A stretch of DNA of 9,400 bases from an uncultured Pseudomonadota bacterium (GTDB taxonomy: Bacteria; Pseudomonadota; Gammaproteobacteria; Burkholderiales; Usitatibacteraceae). The stretch lies in the NCBI GenBank assembly GCA_937898635.1, contig CALEJW010000006.1, positions 1 through 9,400 on the forward strand. The letters run 5' to 3'. The notes beneath the pieces were generated by a model. It was not told the DNA's origin. It ran no database searches and saw nothing but the letters and a program-made list of their open reading frames with translations. The position numbers and the translations under genes were made by a program. Below are positions 1 to 6,707 of the stretch, one piece after another (within the stretch, counting starts at the first letter, position 1; each line of letters begins with the position of its first letter).

Positions 1-336
1 GAGAACCTCCGCGACCGCCTGCGGGCCTTCGCCGCCGAGCGCGACTGGGACCAGTTCCACTCGCCCAAGAACCTCGCCATGGCCCTCTCGGCGGAGGCGG
101 GCGAACTCGTGGAGACCTTCCAGTGGCTCACCGAGGAGCAGAGCCGCCGCCCCTCGCCGGAGGCGCTCGCCGCCGCGGGCGAGGAGATCGCCGACGTGCT
201 CCTCTACCTCGTGCGCCTGGCCGACAAGCTCGGCATCGACCCGATCGCGGCGGCCGAGGCGAAGCTCCTCGCCAACGCGCGCAAGTACCCCGCCGACAAG
301 GCGCGCGGGAACGCGAAGAAGTACACCGAGCTCTAG
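1..336 (+). CDS. Nucleotide pyrophosphohydrolase, DCTPP1/MazG-like (5' end outside window)
   Basis: This all-alpha NTP pyrophosphatase should hydrolyse a (d)NTP, probably a dCTP-type or modified nucleotide, to the monophosphate plus pyrophosphate as cytosolic nucleotide-pool cleaning. The reading frame is open from base 1, so the true start lies upstream; 111 residues are visible. In visible numbering, the metal-binding EXXE helix is E35-L-V-E38 and the partner EXXD is E62-I-A-D65, the hallmark of the MazG/dUTPase-like fold. The stretch ERDWDQFHSPKNL near the start and the C-terminal KKYTEL ending closely resemble human dCTP pyrophosphatase 1 and its bacterial relatives (from memory). The family is usually about 110-130 residues, so probably only a few residues are missing. 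The stop is followed after one base by the methyltransferase start, implying an operon. The exact substrate is inferred, not shown. Confidence 0.88.
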   Translation, partial: ENLRDRLRAFAAERDWDQFHSPKNLAMALSAEAGELVETFQWLTEEQSRRPSPEALAAAGEEIADVLLYLVRLADKLGIDPIAAAEAKLLANARKYPADKARGNAKKYTEL

Positions 337-337
337 C

Positions 338-1522
338 ATGGGAGACGATCCGCTCGTCCGCTGGACCGAGGGCGGCGAGGCCCGCAGCGCGCGCTGGCGA
401 TCCGAAAGCGGCGCGCCGGCCCCGAAGAGCCTCGTCGTCGCCGACGACCGCATGAAGGCGGACGAGGCCTACGGGCTCGCCTGCCAGGGCACCGCGCTCC
501 TCTGGCGGGGCGACTTCCACAACGCCCGGCAGATGCTGGTCGCGCTGCGCAGCCGCAGCTACCGCCAGCCGCACCGGCGAAAGCGCCGCGCCGAGGCGGC
601 CGCGAGCCCCGCGGAGGTCTTCCACCTGCACCGCCAGGCCCAGGCCCAGCGCGCGCGCATGCTCGGGATGCTCCTCGTGCCCCTGGAGGCGGACTACGGC
701 ATCGCGCTGCGCCGCGCGCCGGATCTTCGCGACGCCTGCGCGGAAGCCTGGGGACCGTCCGGCGGCGCCTCGCTCGCGTCGTTGCGGGAAGTGCTGGGCG
801 CCGTCGGCGCGCACGAGTGGCGCCACGAAGGCATCGACATCCCCGAGGCCGGCGGGCGCATCCACCCGCACTACGGCGTCTTCTCGCCCGTGCGCCGCGA
901 GTACGTGGACCTCGTCGCGAAGGCGCCGTTGCCCGCGGCGCTCGCCGCGGAAAGCCTCGCCTTCGACATCGGCACGGGCACGGGCGTCCTCGCCGCCGTC
1001 CTCGCCAGGCGCGGCATCGAGCGCGTGGTCGCCACGGACCAGGACCGCAGGGCCCTCGACTGCGCCATCGCCAACGTCGCGCGCCTGAAGCTCGCGAAGC
1101 AGGTGCGCGTGGTCGAGGCCGATCTCTTTCCCGAGGGGAGGGCGGCGCTCGTGGTGTGCAACCCGCCGTGGGTGCCGGCGCGGCCGAGCTCTCCGCTGGA
1201 GCGCGGGATCTACGATCCCGAGAGCCGCATGCTCCGGGGCTTCCTCGCCGGGCTCGCCGCGCACCTCGCGGCGGGCGGCGAGGGCTGGCTCATCCTCTCG
1301 GATCTCGCCGAGCACCTGGGACTGCGCACGCGCGAGGAACTCCTCGCGTGGATCGCCGCGGCCGGGCTCGAGGTCGCCGATCGCCTCGACACGCGGCCCA
1401 AGCACCCCAAGGCGGCCGACGAGGCCGATCCCCTGCACGCCGCCCGCGCGCGAGAGGTGACCTCGCTCTGGCGGCTCGTCGCGCGTGCTTCCGGCGGCGA
1501 ATCCGCCGCGCCCGGCCCATGA
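338..1522 (+). CDS. Class I SAM-dependent methyltransferase with long N-terminal domain
   Basis: The protein has 394 residues. The C-terminal half is a Rossmann methyltransferase: the SAM-binding loop is FDIGTGTG at about 209-216, an acidic residue ends the second strand (VVATDQD), and the catalytic motif is N275-P-P-W278. NPPW/NPPY motifs are typical of enzymes that methylate an amide or exocyclic amine (PrmB/PrmC-type glutamine, RlmG/RsmC-type guanine, or N6-adenine methyltransferases), so the target is probably protein Gln, RNA or DNA. The first 200 residues form a separate basic region with no motif I recognise; it contains ADEAYGLACQGTALLWRGDFHNAR-like helical sequence (about 41-64) and may bind substrate. 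The start lies one base after the pyrophosphohydrolase stop, and the 3' end overlaps the ABC transporter start as ATGA, suggesting translational coupling. The fold is clear; the substrate is unknown. Confidence 0.87.
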   Translation: MGDDPLVRWTEGGEARSARWRSESGAPAPKSLVVADDRMKADEAYGLACQGTALLWRGDFHNARQMLVALRSRSYRQPHRRKRRAEAAASPAEVFHLHRQAQAQRARMLGMLLVPLEADYGIALRRAPDLRDACAEAWGPSGGASLASLREVLGAVGAHEWRHEGIDIPEAGGRIHPHYGVFSPVRREYVDLVAKAPLPAALAAESLAFDIGTGTGVLAAVLARRGIERVVATDQDRRALDCAIANVARLKLAKQVRVVEADLFPEGRAALVVCNPPWVPARPSSPLERGIYDPESRMLRGFLAGLAAHLAAGGEGWLILSDLAEHLGLRTREELLAWIAAAGLEVADRLDTRPKHPKAADEADPLHAARAREVTSLWRLVARASGGESAAPGP

Positions 1523-3315
1523 GCGACGGCGCGAGCCCCACGCCGGAGCGCGGGAAGGGCAGCCTCGCGACCCTCAAGGGCCTCGTGCCCTTCCTCGCGC
1601 CGTACAAGCGCCAGTTCCTGTTCGCGGGCGTGGCGCTCCTCGTCGCCGCGGGCGCGACGCTCGCCATTCCCTACGCCTTCCGGCAGATGATCGACCTGGG
1701 CTTCGGGGCCGCGGGGTCGCGAAGCGCCGAGCACATCGACTTCTACTTCCTCGCGCTCTTCGGCGTGGCCCTGGTGCTCGCGGTCTCCGTCGCCGCGCGC
1801 CACTACACCGTCTCCTGGCTGGGCGAGCGGGTCACCGCCGACATCCGCAGCGCCGTCTACCGGCACGTGGTCACGCAGAGCCCGCAGTTCTTCGAGATCA
1901 CGAGGAGCGGCGAGGTGCTCTCGCGCCTCACCACGGACACGACGCTCATCCAGGCGGTGGTGGGGACGAGCATCTCCATGGCGCTTCGCAACTCGCTCCT
2001 CTTCGTCGGGGGGCTCGCGATGATGTTCGTCACCAGCGCGCGCCTCACTTCGATCATCCTGGTGCTGCTGGTGGTGGTGGTGCTTCCCATCATCGCCTTC
2101 GGCCGGCGCGTGCGCTCGCTCTCGCGCCACTCCCAGGACCGGGTGGCGGACGCGTCGGCCATGGCGGGCGAGGTCCTCAACGCCATGCCCATTGTCCAGG
2201 CCTACACCCACGAGGCGATCGAGGCCGAGCGCTTCCGCGGCTCCGTCGAGCGCGCCTTCGCCACGGCGCTGCGGCAAGTCCGGGCGCGATCGCTCCTCAC
2301 CGTGGCCTCCATCGTGCTCGTCTTCGGCGCCATCGTCTTCGTGCTCTGGCTGGGCGCCCACGCGGTGATCGAGGGCACCATGACCGGCGGCGCCCTCGGG
2401 CAGTTCATCCTCTACTCGGTCTTCGTCGCGGGGGCCGTGGGCGCGCTCGCCGAGACCCTCGGGGAGGCGCAACGCGCGGCAGGCGCGACGGAGCGCCTGC
2501 TGGAGCTGCTGGCGGCGCGCTCGCCCATCCAGTCGCCCGCCTCGCCCCGGCCGCTGCCGCCGCGCGCGGGCAACGGCGCCGCACTCTCCCTTCGCGCGGT
2601 CACCTTCGCCTATCCCTCCCGGCCGGAGTCGCCGTCGCTACGCGATCTCACGCTGGAGGTGGCCCCGGGCGAGACGGTGGCCGTGGTCGGCCCCTCGGGC
2701 GCGGGCAAGACCACGCTCTTCCAGTTGCTGCTGCGCTTCTACGATCCGCAGGAAGGCGCCATCGCGCTGGACGGCGTGGAGATCCGCGACCTCGACCTGC
2801 ATGCCTTGCGCGACGCCATCGGCATCGTGCCCCAGGACACGGTGATCTTCGCCGCCGACGCGATGGAGAACATCCGCTACGGCCGCGTGGACGCGAGCGA
2901 CGAGGAGGTCGTCGCCGCCGCGAGGATGGCCGCGGCCCACGAGTTCATCGAGCGGCTGCCGCAGGGCTACCGCTCCTTCCTGGGCGAGCGCGGCGTGCGC
3001 CTGTCGGGCGGCCAGCGCCAGCGGATCGCCATCGCCCGCGCGCTCCTCAAGAACCCGCCGCTATTGCTCCTCGACGAGGCGACCAGCGCCCTGGACGCCG
3101 AGAGCGAGCGCCTCGTGCAGGGCGCGCTGGAGGCCGCCATGGCCGGGCGCACCACGCTCGTCATCGCCCACCGCCTCGCCACGGTCCAGAAGGCCGACCG
3201 CATCGTGGTGCTGGACGAGGGCCGCCTCGTGGAATCCGGCACCCACGCCTCGCTCGTGGCCCGGGGCGGCATCTACGCGAACCTCGCGGCGCTGCAGTTC
3301 CACGGCGCCGCCTAG
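1519..3315 (+). CDS. MsbA-like ABC exporter, fused permease and ATPase
   Basis: This 598-residue half-transporter acts in the inner membrane as a presumed homodimer. Residues 30-315 hold about six hydrophobic segments (near 33-53, 76-96, 155-171, 177-195, 260-280 and 288-310), an ABC type-1 exporter domain. The ATPase domain covers about 355-590, with A-loop Tyr365, Walker A GPSGAGKTT at 391-399, Q-loop Q439, signature LSGGQRQR at 495-502, Walker B LLLLDE at 515-520 and switch His551. All catalytic residues are intact. The sequence around IVPQDTVIFAADAMENIRYG fits the MsbA-related permease/ATP-binding family (TIGR02204 as I recall it) better than true lipid A flippase MsbA, so I give no symbol. 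ATG at 1519 is chosen because it makes a 4-base ATGA overlap with the methyltransferase; the open frame upstream is a shadow of that gene. The substrate could be a lipid, drug or other hydrophobic compound. Confidence 0.93.
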   Translation: MSDGASPTPERGKGSLATLKGLVPFLAPYKRQFLFAGVALLVAAGATLAIPYAFRQMIDLGFGAAGSRSAEHIDFYFLALFGVALVLAVSVAARHYTVSWLGERVTADIRSAVYRHVVTQSPQFFEITRSGEVLSRLTTDTTLIQAVVGTSISMALRNSLLFVGGLAMMFVTSARLTSIILVLLVVVVLPIIAFGRRVRSLSRHSQDRVADASAMAGEVLNAMPIVQAYTHEAIEAERFRGSVERAFATALRQVRARSLLTVASIVLVFGAIVFVLWLGAHAVIEGTMTGGALGQFILYSVFVAGAVGALAETLGEAQRAAGATERLLELLAARSPIQSPASPRPLPPRAGNGAALSLRAVTFAYPSRPESPSLRDLTLEVAPGETVAVVGPSGAGKTTLFQLLLRFYDPQEGAIALDGVEIRDLDLHALRDAIGIVPQDTVIFAADAMENIRYGRVDASDEEVVAAARMAAAHEFIERLPQGYRSFLGERGVRLSGGQRQRIAIARALLKNPPLLLLDEATSALDAESERLVQGALEAAMAGRTTLVIAHRLATVQKADRIVVLDEGRLVESGTHASLVARGGIYANLAALQFHGAA

Positions 3316-3329
3316 CCGCCGGCCGCCGC

Positions 3330-3353
3330 CGGGAAGCTAGCCTCCCGCTTTTT
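3330..3353 (+). terminator. Possible intrinsic terminator after the ABC exporter
   Basis: CGGGA (3330-3334) pairs with TCCCG (3343-3347). After an A/C mismatch one more G-C pair closes a CTAG loop, and CTTTTT follows directly (3348-3353). The stem is short, but its position 14 bases after the exporter stop and the T-run fit a plus-strand terminator. The loop contains the stop codon of the convergent small gene, so the two ends are interlocked. In the minus direction there is no T-run. Confidence 0.4.
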
Positions 3354-3504
3354 CCGCCTCGGCCTTGATCTCCTTGTCGAGGAGCGTGAGGCGCGCTTCC
3401 AGGGATTGCTTGATCTTGTCCAGGGCGGCGGAACTTCTCCAGCCCCGGGCGCGGTCCACTTCGAGGGACAGCTCGACGCGCTGGCGCCTGAGTTCGGTCA
3501 ACAT
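3337..3504 (-). CDS. Small basic helical protein of unknown function (55 aa)
   Basis: I do not recognise a named family. The 55-residue product starts MLTELRRQRVELSLEVDRAR and ends in a Lys/Glu-rich stretch (KEIKAEAEKAGG). It is rich in Leu at helical spacing and in alternating charges, so it is probably one or two amphipathic helices or a short coiled coil, cytosolic, with no signal peptide or membrane segment. The frame is open 33 codons further upstream, but ATG at 3504 is preferred because AAGGA (3516-3512) lies seven bases before it and the upstream residues are low-complexity Pro/Ser/Arg. It lies downstream of the RIO kinase on the same strand with a 132-base gap, so it may be co-transcribed or have its own promoter. 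Its stop lies inside the terminator-like hairpin of the exporter. Confidence 0.62.
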   Translation of the reverse strand: MLTELRRQRVELSLEVDRARGWRSSAALDKIKQSLEARLTLLDKEIKAEAEKAGG

Positions 3505-3532
3505 GTTGTTTTCCTTGGTGGATGGGAATGCG

Positions 3533-3548
3533 GGCCGGCTGCCCGGCC
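3533..3548 (-). other. Perfect 6-bp hairpin upstream of the 55-aa gene
   Basis: GGCCGG, loop CTGC, CCGGCC forms a GC-only stem 28 to 44 bases before the start at 3504, inside the 132-base gap after the RIO kinase. No T-run follows in either direction, so it is not a classical terminator. It could be a 5' leader structure or a processing site, but in DNA this GC-rich a 6-bp repeat can occur by chance. The rest of the gap (3505-3636) shows no clear promoter. Confidence 0.28.
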
Positions 3549-3636
3549 GGAGCGATCCGGTCGCGGGAGCGGTGGGGGAAAGCGGTACGGCCCATTGGAC
3601 CACGGCGGGGCCACTCCGTTCGCCCGCGCGGCGTCT

Positions 3637-4485
3637 TTATTCCACTTCGCTCAGGCGCAACTGCCGCGCGGCCTCTTCCAGCCGCGCATCGTCGATCTCG
3701 CGCATGACGCCCTCGAGGTCGGCGGGCGTCTCGTCCTCGTCGAAGCGCCCGGTGAGCGCCACCTCCGGGTGCAGGCGGCCGGACTCGTAGAGCGCCCAGA
3801 TCTCCTTGCCGTAGTCGGTGGCGAGGAGTTCCGGGGCGAAGCGGCCGAAGAAGCGGCGCAGGTTGTCCACGTCGCGAACCAGCATGCGCGGCGCGTGGTT
3901 GTTGCCGGCCGCGTCCACGGCCTGCGGCAGGTCGATGATCACCGGACCCTCGGCGCCCAGGAGGATGTTGAACTCGCTCAGGTCGCCGTGCACGACGCCC
4001 GCGGCCAGCATGCGCACGACTTCGCGGACCAGAAGGCCATGCAGCTCGATCGCCTCGTGCGGCGCGAGGTGGACGTCGTTCAGGCGAGGGGCCGCGTTTC
4101 CCTCGGCGTTGGCGACCAGCTCCATCAGCAGCACGCCTTCGTGGAAGTTGTGCGGCCGGGGCACGCGAACGCCCGCCGCGGCCAGGCGATAGAGGGCATC
4201 GACTTCCGCGCTCTGCCACGCGCGCTCCTGGGCCTCGCGGCCGAAGCGCGTGCCCTTGGCCATGGCGCGGGCCTGGCGGCTGTTCTTGGTCTTGCGGTTC
4301 TCGGTGTAGTCCACGGCCTGGCGGAAGCTTCGCTTGTCGGCTTCCTTGTAGACCTTCGCGCAGCGCGTCTCGTCCCCGCAGCGCACCACGAAGACCATCG
4401 CCTCCTTGCCGCTCATCAACTGGCGCACGACCGAATCGATCAAGCCGTCGTCGACGAGCGGCTGCAACCGCTTCGGGATCTTCAT
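3637..4485 (-). CDS. RIO-type atypical serine protein kinase (PA4780-like)
   Basis: This 282-residue cytosolic kinase matches RIO1-like proteins of proteobacteria. Motifs in order: phosphate-binding SGKEA at 25-29 in place of a Gly-rich loop, ATP-binding Lys44 in CAKVYK, catalytic loop HGDLSEFNIL at 166-175 with Asp168 and metal-binding Asn173, and metal-binding Asp185 in IIDLPQAVD. All key residues are present, so it should be an active kinase or ATPase. As in the RIO family, the activation and substrate-binding loops of ordinary kinases are missing. Archaeal and eukaryotic RIO proteins act in small-subunit ribosome maturation; the bacterial role is not settled. ATG at 4485 fits the MKIPKRLQPL family start as I remember it. 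An in-frame ATG at 4533 would add 16 unconserved-looking residues. No Shine-Dalgarno precedes 4485 (see the promoter entry). It is divergent from the RlmN-like gene, 84 bases apart. Confidence 0.92.
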   Translation of the reverse strand: MKIPKRLQPLVDDGLIDSVVRQLMSGKEAMVFVVRCGDETRCAKVYKEADKRSFRQAVDYTENRKTKNSRQARAMAKGTRFGREAQERAWQSAEVDALYRLAAAGVRVPRPHNFHEGVLLMELVANAEGNAAPRLNDVHLAPHEAIELHGLLVREVVRMLAAGVVHGDLSEFNILLGAEGPVIIDLPQAVDAAGNNHAPRMLVRDVDNLRRFFGRFAPELLATDYGKEIWALYESGRLHPEVALTGRFDEDETPADLEGVMREIDDARLEEAARQLRLSEVE

Positions 4486-4492
4486 GGAAGGC

Positions 4493-4498
4493 AATATA
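4493..4498 (-). promoter_or_regulatory. Possible -10 box for a leaderless RIO kinase transcript
   Basis: On the minus strand TATATT (4498 to 4493) is followed by seven bases and then the kinase ATG at 4485. That places the expected transcription start at or next to the A of ATG. The seven bases, GCCTTCC, contain no Shine-Dalgarno. In such GC-rich DNA an AT-only hexamer is conspicuous. No good -35 hexamer is seen at 16-18 bases, which lowers confidence. Confidence 0.4.
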
Positions 4499-4569
4499 CG
4501 CTGCGGCCGGGCCCTGACCGCCTCGCGTACCATGGACGCCCCGGGCCCGGGCGCCCGCGACGAAACCCC

Positions 4570-5586
4570 ATGCGACTCGAAGACCTCCACGCAAGACTTC
4601 GCGCTTCCGGCGCCGGGCCGGCGCACGCGCGCTCCGTGCTCCGCGCCTGGACCCACGGGGCGGCCCTGGACAGCGGCCCGCGCGAGGCGCGGGACTTCCT
4701 CCCGAAGCGGCTGCGCGAGGCGCTGCCGGGTTTCGCTGCGGAACTGGACGCCCTCGCGCGGCTGCGCTCGGAGCACGCCGCCGCGGACGGCGCCGCGCGC
4801 TGGCTGCTGGAACTCGCCGACGGCCGCACGATCGAGTCGGTGCTGCTGCCGAAGGAGGGCCTGTGCGTCTCCACGCAGGTGGGCTGCGCCGTGGGCTGCG
4901 GCTTCTGCATGACCGGGCAGGGCGGCCTCGAGCGCCAGTTGGGCAGCGCGGAGATCGTGGCGCAGGTGGCGCTCGCGCGCTCGCGGCGCCCCGTGCGCAA
5001 GGTCGTCTTCATGGGCATGGGCGAGCCCGCGCACAACCTGGAGAGCGTGCTGGAGGCCATCGACTGGCTGGGACGCGAGGGCTCCCTGGGCCACAAGAAC
5101 CTCGTCTTCTCGACGGTGGGCGACCGGCGCGTCTTCGAGCGCCTGCCCCTCGGGCCCGTGAAGCCGGCGCTGGCGCTCTCGCTTCACTCGACGCGCGCCG
5201 AAGTGCGCGAGCGGCTGATGCCGCACGCGCCGCGCATCGACCCGGCCGAGCTCGTGGCCGAAGGCGAGCGCTACGCGCGCGCGACCCGCTACCCGATCCA
5301 GTACCAGTGGACGCTGCTCGAGGGCGTGAACGACGGCGACGACGAGGTGGAGGCCCTCGCGCGGCTGCTGGCGGGCCACTACGCCGTCATGAACCTCATC
5401 CCCTGGAACGCGGTGCCGGGGCTCGGCTTCCGGCGCCCCGCGCAAGCCCGCGCGGCGGCGATGGCGGCCGCGCTCAACCGGCGAGGCGTGCTCACGAAGC
5501 TGCGCCGCTCGGCGGCCCAGGACGTGGAGGGCGGCTGCGGGCAGCTGCGCTCCCGCACGATCCGCCTCGCGCCCGCCGCGGGGTGA
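4570..5586 (+). CDS. RlmN-family radical SAM RNA methyltransferase, short divergent form
   Basis: RlmN/Cfr enzymes methylate C2 (RlmN) or C8 (Cfr) of an adenine in 23S rRNA, and RlmN also some tRNAs, using a 4Fe-4S cluster, two SAM molecules and a methylated cysteine. This 338-residue protein keeps the whole catalytic set: cluster cysteines C106, C110 and C113 in CxxxCxxC, methyl-carrier candidate C323 in GGCGQL, and C99, seven residues before C106 as in E. coli RlmN. GMGEP (149-153), ALSLHS and NLIPWN are also present. It is about 45 residues shorter than E. coli RlmN. Before the last cysteine it reads KLRRSAAQDVEGG, where classical RlmN has a KTRGDDIDAA-type sequence. This matches a proteobacterial side branch often annotated only as 'RNA methyltransferase', so I withhold the symbol. 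ATG at 4570 has no clear Shine-Dalgarno. The 3' end is three bases from the convergent DUF1993 gene. Confidence 0.88.
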   Translation: MRLEDLHARLRASGAGPAHARSVLRAWTHGAALDSGPREARDFLPKRLREALPGFAAELDALARLRSEHAAADGAARWLLELADGRTIESVLLPKEGLCVSTQVGCAVGCGFCMTGQGGLERQLGSAEIVAQVALARSRRPVRKVVFMGMGEPAHNLESVLEAIDWLGREGSLGHKNLVFSTVGDRRVFERLPLGPVKPALALSLHSTRAEVRERLMPHAPRIDPAELVAEGERYARATRYPIQYQWTLLEGVNDGDDEVEALARLLAGHYAVMNLIPWNAVPGLGFRRPAQARAAAMAAALNRRGVLTKLRRSAAQDVEGGCGQLRSRTIRLAPAAG

Positions 5587-5589
5587 GCC

Positions 5590-6096
5590 TCAGCGCGTGC
5601 CGAGGAAGTCGCCCTTGCCGATCTCCACGCCGTTGTGCCGCAGGATCGCGTAGGCGGTGGTGACGTGGAAGTAGAGGTTCGGCGCTACGTGGGTGAGCAG
5701 GTAGGGCAGGCCCTGCATCGACTTGTCGCCCTTGCGGGTCTTCCAGGTGCAGGTGCGGTCCTCGGCGCCCTCGAACTGCCCGGGCGCGAGCGTCTTCAGG
5801 AAATCCACGGTCCGGCGAAGGCGCGCGACGAGGTCGGCGAAGCTCGCCTCGTTGTCCTCGAAGGCCGGGATCTCGGCCTGCGCGAGGCGGGCGCAGCCGC
5901 CCTTGGCCGCGTCGGCGGCGATCTGGACCTGCTTCACGAGCGGGAACATGTCGGGGTAGAGGCGCGCGCCCACGAGCACCGCCGGGTCGATCTTCCTCGC
6001 CTCGCAGTGGGCGGCGGCCTTCTCGAGGATGGCGGCGAGGCTCTCCAGGGCGCGGGTGAACGGCGGGACGCTGGCTTCGTACATCGAGATCTTCAT
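5590..6096 (-). CDS. DUF1993 family protein
   Basis: The 168-residue product matches DUF1993 by its start (MKISMYEASVPPF), central DPAVLVGARLYPDMFPL region (37-53) and C-terminal half LTHVAPNLYFHVTTAYAILRHNGVEIGK (about 134-161). It is predicted cytosolic and all-helical; as I recall the family is grouped with DinB-like four-helix bundles. Histidines at 136, 144 and 154 in the last part could be metal ligands, though this is inference, and no catalytic role is known to me. The start at 6096 is supported by GGAG (6105-6102) five bases upstream, and the family normally begins within a few residues of this point. It is full length. It lies 80 bases downstream of a hypothetical gene on the same strand and may share its transcript. 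The stop is three bases from that of the convergent RlmN-like gene. Confidence 0.85.
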   Translation of the reverse strand: MKISMYEASVPPFTRALESLAAILEKAAAHCEARKIDPAVLVGARLYPDMFPLVKQVQIAADAAKGGCARLAQAEIPAFEDNEASFADLVARLRRTVDFLKTLAPGQFEGAEDRTCTWKTRKGDKSMQGLPYLLTHVAPNLYFHVTTAYAILRHNGVEIGKGDFLGTR

Positions 6097-6176
6097 GGGC
6101 TCTCCGGCGGGGCGGGTTTCGGGCTGCGGGGTCGAGAGCCTAACCCAATCGCCGGGAAGCTGCCCGGGAGTGCCGC

Positions 6177-6518
6177 CTAGGAGCAGGCCGTGCCGCCCCA
6201 TTCCCGCGCGGCGCGCCAGGCGGACGCGGCGGTGTAGAAGTAGCCCTGGCGCTCGAAGCCCACCATGAGCGTCGATTTCACCGCCACGACCCGGCCGCAG
6301 TCGGTGCGCACCACCACCACCGCGTCGGGCAGGCCGTCGAGGAGGTGGGCCTCGGCCGGCAGCCCGTGCACGTCGAGCGAGGGGTGGATGGTCGAGGTGG
6401 AGTAGTCGTAGAAGGCGGGAACGAACCCGAGGAGACCCAGGGCCTCGCGCCGGCGCTCCACCTCGGACTGCATGAGCCTCGTGGCGCCTTGCCGCTCGTC
6501 GGTGGTGGAATGCTTCAT
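6177..6518 (-). CDS. Conserved-type hypothetical protein (113 aa)
   Basis: I do not recognise a named domain. The 113-residue product begins with a charged helical part (about 1-28), followed by GFVPAFYDYSTSTIHPS (31-47), HLLDGLPDAVVVVRTDCGRVVAV (about 58-80) and an aromatic GYFYTAASAW segment near the end. The alternating hydrophobic middle suggests a small beta-rich domain. There is no signal peptide or membrane helix, so it is probably cytosolic. The frame runs open to 6800, but ATG at 6518 is chosen because GAGG (6528-6525) sits six bases upstream and the upstream translation is low-complexity. ATG at residue 16 is a weaker alternative. I have an impression of similar proteins annotated as hypothetical in Burkholderia relatives. 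It may be co-transcribed with the DUF1993 gene 80 bases downstream. Confidence 0.7.
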   Translation of the reverse strand: MKHSTTDERQGATRLMQSEVERRREALGLLGFVPAFYDYSTSTIHPSLDVHGLPAEAHLLDGLPDAVVVVRTDCGRVVAVKSTLMVGFERQGYFYTAASAWRAAREWGGTACS

Positions 6519-6681
6519 CGTTCGCCTCGTTCCGGTCGGGTCCGCGGGATTGCGGTCGATGGCCCCAGTGTCGGCGCGCCCCGGGCCCGGCGCTGTGAGG
6601 CACGTCGCTTTTCGGAGCCCGAGAAATCGGCGCGGGGGCGACGAACGGCGGGAAACGGGGGAACGAAGGGCGGCCGGCCCC

Positions 6682-6707
6682 GGCGGCGTTTCGCCTGAAA
6701 CGCTGCC
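6682..6707 (+). promoter_or_regulatory. Strong inverted repeat upstream of the thiamine-binding gene
   Basis: Bases 6682-6692 (GGCGGCGTTTC) pair with 6697-6707 (GAAACGCTGCC) around a GCCT loop: eleven pairs including one G-T wobble, with a perfect seven-pair inner core. It lies 55 bases before the start at 6763, just upstream of a TAGCAT hexamer (6721-6726) that could serve as a weak -10. No T-run follows on either strand. It may be an operator or an RNA leader or terminal structure. The rest of the 6519-6762 gap is GC-rich with no gene and no convincing -35. Confidence 0.45.

Noticed and set aside
128..1438. Long minus-strand open frame opposite the pyrophosphohydrolase and methyltransferase genes
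   Set aside because: It lies antisense to two well-supported genes, is made of Arg/Ala/Gly/Pro-rich sequence typical of shadow frames in GC-rich DNA, and has no recognisable motif.
1485..3368. 627-residue plus-strand open frame overlapping the ABC exporter
   Set aside because: The translation is almost entirely Arg, Ala, Gly and Pro with no domain; the exporter frame has all ABC motifs, so this is a frame shadow.
4540..4551. CCCGGGCCCGGG palindrome between the RIO kinase and RlmN-like genes
   Set aside because: It is a pure G/C repeat in very GC-rich DNA with no promoter geometry around it, likely chance.
3161..4594. Long minus-strand open frame across the exporter end and the RIO kinase
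   Set aside because: It is a different frame from the kinase, which carries all RIO motifs; composition is low-complexity.
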